NCBI GenBank assembly: GCA_017165825.1
Contig: CM029387.1
Span: 17,453,561-17,517,560, forward strand
Source: Hepsetus odoe
Taxonomy: Eukaryota; Chordata; Actinopteri; Characiformes; Hepsetidae
DNA length: 64,000 nt
Direction: 5' to 3'
Below the pieces are notes generated by a model. That model saw nothing but the letters and a program-made list of their open reading frames with translations. It did no database searches and was not told the DNA's origin. Shown piece by piece: positions 40,601-52,600 of this stretch; the stretch's first letter is position 1, and the number at the start of each line of letters is the position of its first letter. Position numbers and translations under genes: made by a program.

Positions 40601-43600
40601 CATTGAGTTTTCTCCATCACATCAAATGGAGCAAATCAGCCAAGACACACATGGTGTCACAAGAAAACACGATGAACATCACCAACAGCCAACAATTAGC
40701 AGATCTGTTAATAGGTGGAATTAAAGCAGGAGTTAACACCGGCACTGGGAGGTGTTGAAGAGCTACCGGATTGCTGGGAAACTACTGCAGAAGTGGTAAT
40801 GGTGACAGCTAGAAAGGTTCTTGAAGTGACATCTGGAAAGAAGATGGAATATAAAGAAACCTGGTGGTGGAACTCAGAAGTCCAGGAGTGTATACTGAAG
40901 AAGAGGCAAGGGAAAAAGAAGTGGGATAGTCAGAGAGATGAAGAAAGTAGACGGAGTACAAGGAGATGAAGCACAGGGTGAAGAAAGCAGTGGTGAAGGC
41001 CGGAGACAAGGTGTTTGGTGAATTGTATAAGAGGCTGGACAGTAAGGAGGGAGAAGAGGACCTACAGTATGCTAATTGGCTAGACAAAAAGACAGAGCTG
41101 GGAAAGATGTGCAGCAGGTCAGGGTGATAAACGATAGAGATTGAAACATACTCACAAGAAAACAGAGCGTGTTGAGCAGATGAAAGGAGTACTTTGAGTG
41201 ACTGATGAATAAAGAGAATGAGAGAGAGAAAATTGAAGATGATCTGAAGATACTGAACCAGCAAGTGAAGCAAATAAGCAAGATGGAAGTAAAGGCAGCG
41301 ATAAAGAGAATGAAGAATACAAAATGAATGAAGAAGACTTAATGGTTGAAGCATGGAGGTGTTTAGGGGAGATGGCAGTTCAGTTTCTGATCAGTACTGG
41401 TACCAGTTTTCAGGGTGTGCACAGAGCTGTGGTAACTATAGAGGGATAAAGTGTGATGATTAATGAACAGCAGTATGGTTTCATGCCAAGTAAGAGCACT
41501 ACAGAAGCAATGTTTGCTCAGAGGGTGTTGATGGAGAAGTACAGAGAAGGTCAGAAGGAGTTGCATTGTGCCTCTGTGGACTTGGAGAAAGCATATGACA
41601 GGGATCCTAGAAAGGAGTTGTGGTTTTGTATGAGAAACTCAGGTGTTAAGAGGTGCTATTCTTGCCATTGTGAAACACAAAACAAAATTCAACCTCTGTA
41701 TTTTACCCATACACACGCACAACAGTTGACAGCTATTGAAAGCATCCAGGAAGCAGTGATGGGGACAGTACTTTGCTCAAGTGTACCTCAGGGTAACCTA
41801 CTAGTCCAGGATTCAAACCCACAACGTTCTGATCCTAGGGCCAACTCCCTAATGCCTAACCACTAGACTACCACTGCCCTGCATTTACAGAAAAGTTTGG
41901 GAGAGTAGTTTAGGAAATGTATGAGGGCAGTGTGACATTGGTGAGATCTGCTGTAGGAGTGACGGATGCTTTTAAAGTAGAGGTTGGATTACATCAAGGA
42001 TCAGTGCTGAGCCCTTTCTTGTTTGCAATAGGAATGGACAGGTTAATGAATGAGATTAGACAGGAGTCCCCGTGGATGATGATGTTTGCTGATGATATTG
42101 TGATTTGTAGCGGAAGTATGGAGCAGCTTGAGGAAAACCTGGAGAGATGGAGATATGCTTTAGAAAGGAGAGGAATGAAAGTGAGTAGAACAAAAACAAT
42201 GCATGAGTGTGAATGAAAGGGAGGAAAGTGGAGTGGTTAGGATGGAGGGAGTAAAGGTGACAAAGGTGGAGGAGTTTAAATACTTTGGATCAACAGTTCA
42301 GTGTAACGGCGAGTGAAGAAGAGAGGTGAAGAAGAGAGATGATCCGCTGTGGTGACCCCTAAACGGAAGTAGCCAAAAGAAGAAGGAGAAAAAGTTTACA
42401 GTAGCAGAAGGGTGATGAAGTGAACAGATCCGATGTTGTTCATTTAAATCCCAGCTAATTATCATTGATGTGAAGCTTTGGATTGTAGTTATTGGATGCT
42501 GAAAAAAATAAGTGACCCATTGTGAACACACCATAACATGACACTTATAGAAGCACAACAAAATGTTACCTCTTAACACACACAGTATAGCAGTGGAAAC
42601 TGGATGTGGTACCTTGCACATGGGTACCTCAGAGTAACCCCATGATCTGGGACTTCAACCCACACCCTTATGATCATAGGGCATTATTCTTAACCACTTA
42701 GCCACACCTGCCTGGGAACAACCGATGGTAGATGTCTGGAGAAATTCAGCAGGAACATCAGTGATGTCCTAGAGGAAAAGGGACTAGGCCCTATGATCGG
42801 AAAGTTGTGGGTTCAAGGCCGTGGCCAGTGTGTTGCCCTTAGATACTCATATGCAAGTTACTGGCCTCTTTTGGGGCTGTGGTGGCCCAGTGGTGAAGGA
42901 CTAGGCTTCAAGATTGAAAGATCAAAGGTTGAAATGGACCAGTAGGTTGCCTCCTGCTGCACAGCGTGTGGATTAAATAAAGAGAATGTTATGTTATGAG
43001 CTCATTTTCATTTGAACAGCAAATAACCACAATGAGTAATTGAAGGATGACAGAAAGACCTTCGGCCCCTAAATCAAAACATCAACAACAAGAACTAGTA
43101 GACCTACTAGTAAACCCTAGACCTGGTGGGGCAGCAGTTGTCTAGTGTTTAGGGACTAGGCTGCAGGATCGGCAGGTTGGGGTTGGAATCCCAGACCAGT
43201 AGGTTACCCTGAGGTACCCTGTCATCTCCATCATTGCTCCCCGGGTGATGCTCCCTGCTTTGTGTGTGTGTGGGTTAAATACAGAGGTTGTGTCTGGTTG
43301 TGGTTTACTGGGTGCTGTGCTATGTTTCACAAATGACAATGAGTCACAATCTGCATTATAAATAATTCAAGATCTACATGAATACTTGGGATTTTTAGTC
43401 ATTTACATTAGCCGTGTGTGTTTAAACAGCAGTTAGCCTTAGCAGCTGGTTTTGTAAATGAATCTGGATGAGACTGTTAAGTGTAAACATGTCATTCAAA
43501 AGTGAAAGTGCTGATTTCTACACTGGAGGTGTTTCTGGTGTGTGACCTTAACTACCCTTGTCAGAATTGGTCATGATGTAGTGGTGAGGCTGCCATAACC

Positions 43601-46600
43601 CCAAACCCTGAGATAGCGCCAAGCTAAAATATAAAACTAAAGATAACCAAAAGTCTAACCCACACCATAACACTTCACTACACTTTTGTGCTGTTTGTTC
43701 AAAAATTATATCTGGACTACAGCTAGTATGGTGGTTTCCATTACTGAAAAGAATGATCTTTGTTCAAGCTACATCACATAAAAGAATGCTGGGATCCATC
43801 TGTGTGGGATTTGCTGATATTTTTCATGCACAGTAATGGGGGCGGTACCTTGCTCAAGGGTACCTCAGGGCTACCTACTGGTCTGGGATTCATACCCATG
43901 ACCTTTGATCCTGGCTCCTAGTCCCTAAACACTAGACCACCGTTGCTGCTTATAAATAAAACGAATAAAGTGAAGTGAAAATTTGTCATAGGGAGCACAG
44001 CACAGCACACAGTGAACCACAACATATTGCATGCCCTGCATTTCACCCACACACAATGTGCAGCAGGGGGCAGCCATTTCCAGTGCCGAGGGAGCAGTGA
44101 TGGGGACGGTACCTTGCTCAAGACGGAAGAGAGTGTCAGAGAGTTGAGTAAATGAGTGTGAATGTAAATTAACTTGAACAACTGAATCATATTGCTTAAT
44201 ATACTCATAGTAACCTAGTCAGAATAAGCAGTTAAGGGCATGGATGGATGGATGGATGGATGGATGGATGGACAGATTGTTGGAAGAATGGAGGGATAGA
44301 TGGATGTTGATTAGCCTGATGATTCCATTGAAAGCTAGACATTTTAGATTACATTAGACATTCCTGTCTTAGGTCTCTTTTACTTTTCCAAAAAGCACTC
44401 CACCCCAAACCATCTTCACAAAATACCTTACCATGATTAGAGAGTGATCTGCTGGTAGAGGCTTACACCCGCCCTCATGTGGCTGCACCACTCCCTCTAG
44501 AGTGACTCCCTGACACAATACCAAACTGACCAAAAGTAACGTCATTGAACACCTTTCAAACTAATTTTATCTTCACCACAATCCCTGGTTCTCTTTAACA
44601 ATGGTTGTCGAGTTGGATCACAGCTTTATCTGTTGGTTCTTGAGGCTGTTTCCAATTACAGTAGAGTCTGAACATCACTAAAGAGAAGGGGGCATGTGGA
44701 GATGGGAAAATAGAGAGATGACATTGAGAGCCCTGGAGCGTTTTTATTCAGTGCTAATGATCCACCCTATCTCCTGCCATAGAGGATGATTGACAGATGA
44801 GATCTCCATCCCTGGTGTGTATCCTGTTTCTCGGTTTTAATACCCTGCCTGTCAGCCTGCTGTGTTATCACAAGCCTGCGGGGGCTGATCTAGTGCTTGA
44901 CTTCTCTTTTTGCCCGGGTCTGCTCAGGATGTTCCGCTGCTAATCACAGGCCAGACCACTGTTACCTGTCTGGTTACATGACAAAGTTGGACCTTAATGA
45001 AAAGTTGTACACCTTTGCATAAGAATGCTACTTCAAAGACTGTTAAAAATGCATGAGTGAGCCATGGTGCAGAGATCTGAAGGTGGTGAATATATCGGTT
45101 TGGGAATTTTAGAGTGGTTTATGCTCGATTATCATATTCAGTTAATCTATGCTTGCCTTTTTGCTGAAAAATGTCCCAAATTGTTCCTTCTTTTCCATTT
45201 GTGTATTCAGAAATGAAGTTATAGTGAAATTTAAGATGCTACCCTTCCCGTTTGTCATATTGAAGGCTGTGCCAACTTGTTTCCACTTGGAAAATGAACA
45301 AAACGTCTGGCTGAGAGTTTTCTAACGCATGAGAATATGTTGCATTGGCATTCAAAGGAAATGATTTATTGATTGATCATAAAACTTCAACTCAATTTAC
45401 ACACTTGACACCAATAAACTTGTCCATTGACTTGACTGTTTAGAGCAATTCCTAAGCTTCTGCTTGAGAGACCAAAATGTAAAACTAATTGAGAAGGTAA
45501 CTTCTCCAGATGTACACTGAAGTTAAGAAGGGTGACCACAAGATCAAACGGTTGTTTGTCTTCAAGAATAAAGTGTGGGGTGCAGTTGGATGGCGCCCTC
45601 TGCAGGGTCAACAAACTAGTGCAGAACGTGTGCAGCAACTGCAGTGGTTCTCATAGCATGCCTCAGTTTTTAGTTCTTGACTGCATAGTTGAGGAGCTTT
45701 GGGGGTGGAATGAAGGTAAACTGTGCACATCTCTGTCCCTTTGATTGGGTAGCAATGTCCTTGAAAGCTTCAGAAGCAGATTAAAGAGAAAGAGGCAACG
45801 CCTTCTAGTGCTAGAAGAAGCACTAGATCATCACATCACATCACATCACATCCTGGTCTATTTAGCAGTGTTGAGGTCCAGTATATAGGTGGAAAGATGG
45901 GGGGGCGGTATTAAGAGTTTCACACTAAACCACTTTTTGTGTACATCTCTACTTTTAAATAATAGACTTCAAAATAGATTTTTAGTTTGCATAATTCTCC
46001 TTCCACAGTTACTTTGATGCTCCAAAGTGCCCCACACCATGTTTGATTTAGTTTAAAAAATCAGAAATCAGTGTTTAAGCTCATTAGTGAGATTTGACCT
46101 TGCTGTATGAGTACATTAAGAATAGAAAATACTCCGCCTCCCTTCCCACTAGACAGCGGTGGCCTTGTGTGTTGGGAGTTGGCCCCAGGACAAAGGACTA
46201 GGCCTCAAGATTGGAAGGTCAAGGGCTCAAATCCTAGAACAGTAGGTTGTGCTGAGGTTCCTTTGAGCAAGGTACCGTCCCCATCACTGCTCCCTGGGCA
46301 CTTTAAATGGCTGCTGCACGCTGTATATGGGTGAAAAGCAGAGGTTTAATTTCGTTGTGGTTCACTGTGTGCTGTGCCGTGCTTCACAATAACAATTAGC
46401 CACTTTCAAGATGAGAATAACAGATGGTAAAAGTGTGTGAATTCAAATCTTAAACATCTGATGGGCTGAAGTGATTTTGAAAACATGCAGCTGGTTTCAT
46501 TGGTGATTAAAACAAACTCTGAAATCAGTACTTTGTGATAAATCCAATAAACATCCTGTAAGAGCTCTTTATAATCTTGGCCAACTGATCCTATGCAAAA

Positions 46601-49600
46601 GGTTTGAGTTCACAGATGTTCTGTGGTTTCTGTGCTTGCTTGAAATCCCACCAAAGGTTTCAATGGAACTTAAGATTAGAAAGAAAAATTCCAGGGGCAT
46701 TTCCTGAACCAGGCTTTGCTGGACTTGGGTGTGTGCTTGGGACTGCCGTCTGAATTACCAACCCTTCATTAATGTACTGAGGACATTGTGTTTTTCCCCT
46801 GAATGGCCAGAATTTGCAGTGAAAGCATGAAACCAGTTGCTCTAAAGATCAGAAACACAGAGGACTGACTCACCTCCATGCTAACTGTGGGGACAGCACT
46901 TTTTTTATGATCTCTGAGCTTAAATCGATCCTGCTTGGTCTCATCACTCAGAATGGCTTCCCCGCAGCAATGTGTCCAGGTGCTCTTCCTGCTTTTCTGG
47001 GTTAAGACTGGAGTGTGTTGAAGTCTCCAGCCATGAAGGTCTCACTTCTTGAGTATCCCCTCATAATACATACTGACATTTCAGTTCCAGCTCTAAGAAG
47101 GCCATCCTGCACATCTTCTGCAGTAATCCATGGGTTTTCATGTGTCTGATCCTCGTATGTCTGATGCAATTTCACGCCTCACCCTTTTTTTCTTCATATA
47201 GGGAGTTTTGTTTTGACATTTAAAGCTGCGTATGAGGCTACAAGCTGTGTCTCATAAAGACATTTTGTATCCATAGCCTTAAATACGTTTATAGGGAGGT
47301 TATTTTGCACGCTGATACTTGTATAATATCAGCTTCGTCAGCTTGTATAATAAAAGGGGACGCTCCATAAACCTAAGGTCCCCGATCCCAATGCAGAGCT
47401 TAGACTGGAAGGAAATAAAGCCCCTCAGCCTTGAGCTGCAGAAGAGTGGAACTGCATTTTCATGAGTGGTGGATTTTTGAGTGGGGTTTGAGTGGACCTT
47501 GTGAATCATAACTTTTTATCCATCATAAGTACTTCCTTCTTAATAGAGTAAAGTCAAATCGCCATGGCAATGTCCCAAACAGTAGTGGGAGTTTAATTTA
47601 AACTGTATTCTAAATACTTTCTCTATATGGTATGTTAATTATTATTTTTGAATGCATAAGAAATAATCTGCATTTTTAATGATTTTAGTAGTTATTATAT
47701 CTGTGTAACTGACAGACAGCCATGACGTAGGATGTGAAAGTGACAACCCTTGTCATTGCGAGGTCACAGCACAGCACACATGAACCACAATGAAATTGAA
47801 CCACTGCATTTAACCCATGCACACCGTGCAGCAGTGGGCAGCTATTGAAAGCACCCAGGGAGCAGTGACAGGGACGGTACCTTGCTCAAGGGTACCTCAG
47901 GGCAACCTACTGGTGAGGGAATCAAACCCACAATCTTCCGATGTGGGGCCAACTCCCTAACCACTAGGCCACCACTGCACCACTGTGTCCATGCTAATCA
48001 TGTTGGTATTCTTTATTTGCAGGTATGGAAGAGATTGTTTGATCCAGTTTGAGGATTTCGCCAACATCAATGCCTTTCGTCTTCTGAACAAATACCGCAA
48101 TAAATATCTCACCTTCAACGATGACATTCAAGGTACTGGCTCCAAATACAGCAATACAGATGTGTACACATACTAGAGCAGATTATATAAATTTTTAATA
48201 GCTGTTATTATTGTCCTCTATATTTTTATATTTAGATTTTATATTTCAAAGCTCAGAAAGCAGAAGGGTATAAATGACATCATTTCACATTTTGCATTAA
48301 TGCACCACGGCAGCCTCCCTCGTGTCAGACGAGATTTGGCAGTAGTCTCTGAACGAAGTCCCAGACATCATTATCAAAGTGAAAAAAGACCAGTATATTG
48401 ATGCCTTTGCATCTCATTAGCCAATTTAGCATAAGGAGGGTTAAACATGTTCATGTGGAAGAGTAATTCCAGAAGTTGAAATCAAATAAAAATGTTCAAT
48501 TAGATTTTCGAACACATGTTCCCTTCAAGCCCCCGGTATTACACTCGATTCATCTGCATAATGAAGTTTTAACGCAGTCCTCCCTTGCCTAACTGAGACC
48601 ATATATGACTGAAGCGAGTCATCATTAGTATTAGTTTTAGTCTTTTCAGTGGGATTTCAAAGTGAAAGTGACTACAAGTCATTGTGAAACAAAGCACAGC
48701 GCTCCATCAACCACAATGAAATGCATCCTCTGCATTTAAACCACACACACAGTGCAGCAGCCATATCCAGTGCCCGGGGACCAGTGATGGGGACAGTGCA
48801 TTGCTCAAAGGTACTTACTGGAAACCTATTGGTCTGGATTTCTAGCGCACAGCCTTCCGATCCTGGAAATCCCCAACCACTTTGTGCAACACAAGATAAA
48901 AAAAATACATTTATAATATGAACAAATAATTAGTACAATTCACTGCAAGCTTTGCAGATGGAAAAAAAAAGATAAATAAAGTTAATAAATGACTAAGTTT
49001 TTATTTTGGCAGAAAAAAATATTAATTTGAGTGATTTCTATACGAAGGAGAATAAATGTAATTTCAGTTGCACAATAATTTCATTGTACAAAACTGACTT
49101 GCCCAGAGTGCTCTGTATTATTCACACTCACCCCTCCACCCCCCACCCCTCAGGTACTGCAGCGGTGGCTGTGGCCGGGCTGCTGGCTGCCCTCCGCATT
49201 ACCAAGAGTAAGATGTCGGATCATACCATCATCTTCCAGGGTGCAGGGGAGGTGAGTGAGTTCATTCTTAACAGATTCTCTTGATCCTGTATTGAAGTCT
49301 GCATTTATGTTGCACAAACACACACTCGTGCACACACACACACACACACACATGAATTTGTATGTATTTGGGATGTATTCAGGCTGCTATGGGTATAGCT
49401 GAGCTGATCGTCATGGCGATGGAGAAGGAGGGAGTCCCTCATGCTGAATGTCTGAGGAAGATCTGGATGGTTGACTCAAAAGGACTGATCGTGAAGGTGA
49501 ATTCCCCTAAATGGAGGGGTACAGTCAAAGTTTTGGACCCATGTATAGCAGTGCTTGAAAGTTTGTGAACCCTTTGCAGAAGTATGACCTACAGCATCAT

Positions 49601-52600
49601 CCGATTTTCGAAAAACAGATAAAGATATGTAATATTTGCCTCAACACATGAAATGAACAAATACATTTTTAAATCATTTGTTGAATTGGGTTCTTTTAGG
49701 GACATCCTGGTCTGAAGCCAAATGCATGAAACTTGTTTCTAACCATGAAGCTGATGTCTTATGCATAAATTTGAATTCCTCCCAAAAAATTAGGGCCGTG
49801 ATCACCTAACCCCTGAAAAAGAACGGTTTGCCCATGAGCATGCTCAAATGAAGAAGCTAGAGGACGTGGTTCGGAAGCTAAAGCCGACTGCCATCATCGG
49901 TAATCAGACTCAACACACAGATGAAAATGTGATCAGGGACAGGGGTTCTCAGTCTGTTGAATCATCTGACCATATATATATACCACACCACATAAGTACC
50001 ACTGCGTCCTGCTGGTTGGCTGTTGTCCTTCTTCTAGAAACCTCTGTTTTAAATAAGATGAGAATAACCTTAGACTTTATTATATCTATGATGGTTTATT
50101 TGATCTTGTTTGCATCAAAATGATCAACATGACTGAAGATAATCAAATCACTGCTTCCTCTGGATCTCAGGGGTGGCCGCCATAGCTGGTGCTTTCACCG
50201 AGCAGATCATCAGAGACATGGCCGAATTCAACCAGCAGCCAATCATCTTCGCCCTCAGTAACCCCACCAGCAAGGCAGAGTGCACTGCAGAGCAGTGCTA
50301 CACATTCACAAAGGTATTGCACATGTGTTCTTCTGTGGAAGAGTACAGCAGCAAGTTATTAGTTTAGGCCCGTTTGACTCAACGCATGTTCATCAAGCAC
50401 CTTTTTCTTTTTTGACACTGATATTCAGCCCTTTGCACTGATGCCAGTCCGAGTTTAATTATCAATAAACTGCAAAGAGAAGCATTTAACGTGTTCATTT
50501 CTGACCAGACAATACCTCCATTAGCATCATATGAATGATGCTGAAATTGTACTAAATAAATGAAATGTGCATATTACAGGGCAGGGGTATATTTGCCAGT
50601 GGAAGTCCATTTGACCCCGTGACCCTGCCGGATGGGCGGAGATTTTACCCCGGTCAGGGCAACAATGCGTATGTTTTCCCAGGAGTGGCCTTGGGAGTTA
50701 CAGCCTGTGCAATGAGGAACATCACTGATGATATATTCCTCATTACAGCAGAGGTAACACACACACACGCACACACACACACACACACACACGCACACAC
50801 ACACACAAACACACACCCAGATTGTCTCTCTCAGTCCCTTCCTTATCTTTCCCCTCTCTGTTCATCTCTATCCGGTCACTTTCTTGACAAAATCTTGAAA
50901 GAGAGACCTTGTTTCTTCCGAAAAATAAATTACTTTTAATGCAGATACACTACAAATATCCATTTATCATTTATATTTAAATTAGAGAAATGAAACACTA
51001 ATTCTTCGCATAATATTAGCCACACCAATTGCATTCAGATTTGTTTCTACCAATCATTACGATTCCACAGTCATCGATACCGGATACGTTGGTTCGTTTG
51101 AGCGTAAATAAGACTGAGCCCTGCAAGCTGATTGGTGCACATAAGTTTCCACCACTTTTTAGCAACATCATCCTTATCGCTGCACTACATTTGGACCAAC
51201 AGGCTGCAATTGGGGAAATGTAGAAACTGAATACATTAGATTTTTTTACCAGGGCACTGCTTTCAGCACGTCAACAATGAGACCAAGACCCTCCAAATCA
51301 CAGTTTCCCTCCGTCATTGTGTTCGATTGTACTGAGATCCATTAACAACAGGGGAACGTCCTGAACCCTGTCCCGTCAGCGTGATGCCAATTGGGGACAA
51401 TTGGGTCTTGACCGGGTCCAGGGTCAACTTCACATTGCAGGAACATACTGTAGATGTGATAGCACACCATGGCCTAGATATTAAGCAAGCTGTAGGACAG
51501 CTTATCAGACCCAGGGTTGTTTTTAAAACTTAACATTTAATACCTTTACATTACATAATTGTATTATTTTATAATGGATTTGCATACTTTATTGGAAGAT
51601 CTATGTTAGCACTTAAAATATTTTCCCAAATCTTCTCCCAAATCATCATCCAGCTTCAGTTGAAGTGGTGCAGAATCGTGGGAGCTAATGGGAGCTATCA
51701 AAAGCAAAAGATTTCTTTGCTTGTTTTAAGAAGTAGTGAGTCACAAGTAATTATATAAACTATAAAAAAGGAATGCTGTTCTTCCTTGCTGTGTCTTTAA
51801 CTTCTATGGCTTAAAATAAGTATTTCACAGAAACAGAGACAGTGTGAATCTGCTTGGCTGAGCCGTCTTTTAGACTGAGCCTCTGTCAGAATAAATAGAG
51901 GCATTAAGTGAGAGTTTTGAAAAGAAAGTGATGTGGATGATTTGGAGGCACCTCTGCTGTTACGGCATCTGAAATCAACTTGACAGAATAAATTCTTTCA
52001 AAATCCCACGCAAACTTAAATGTAAAAGGACCTAAAGAGCTGTCACATGCAGTACAGGTCTGGATGTATATCTGAGATCCTGTTTTCATTTCAGCTTTGC
52101 ATTTTAAAGTGCAGAAATCTTGGAAAAGGGACAATTTCCTGACTTTTCTAAAAAGAAAAATATCCATAAATAAGTTTGATGTAGGGGATCTTATTAAAGC
52201 TTGAAGTGAAAGTGATTTTGTCCTTGAGAAACACGACACACAGTGAATCACAACAATGAATTCTCTGTATTAACTCACACACACCATGCCACAGGGGGCA
52301 GCCATATCCAGCATCTGGGGAGCAGTGACGGGGACGGTACCTTGCTCAAGAGTAATTGAACCCATAACCTTCCGATCCTGCGGCCTGGTCCCTAAACACT
52401 CTCACCGCTGCCCCGTTCACAGAGTCCGTTCAACAAAGGTTCATAAAAATAATTTACTGACTAACCAGCCTATAGCAGTTCAGCCCCACCCATTCACACT
52501 GAAGTTATAAGGAGTGTTTTAGTCCATCATTCGTTTAAGTGAAGCACCATACTGGTCAGCCAATCAGAACAGAGCAAATTTACTTACGTCAATGCACAGT

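Larger units (their letters stand above)
32861..48022 (+). other. me3: me3 intron 4 of the window (15.2 kb)
   Basis: Repeats include the LINE, a cluster of six SINE pieces at 42510-44122, the SINE/Tc1 nest, and a TCACA run at 45829-45851. I found no gene in 32880-33810, 34720-36100, 37610-38325, 39320-40690, 44280-46140 or 47080-47730. Confidence 0.85.

Noticed and set aside
40809..41354. A 181-codon minus-strand frame
   Set aside because: It is antisense to the LINE reverse transcriptase remnant and is rich in Leu, Ser and Phe, as expected for the complement of a Lys/Glu-rich frame.
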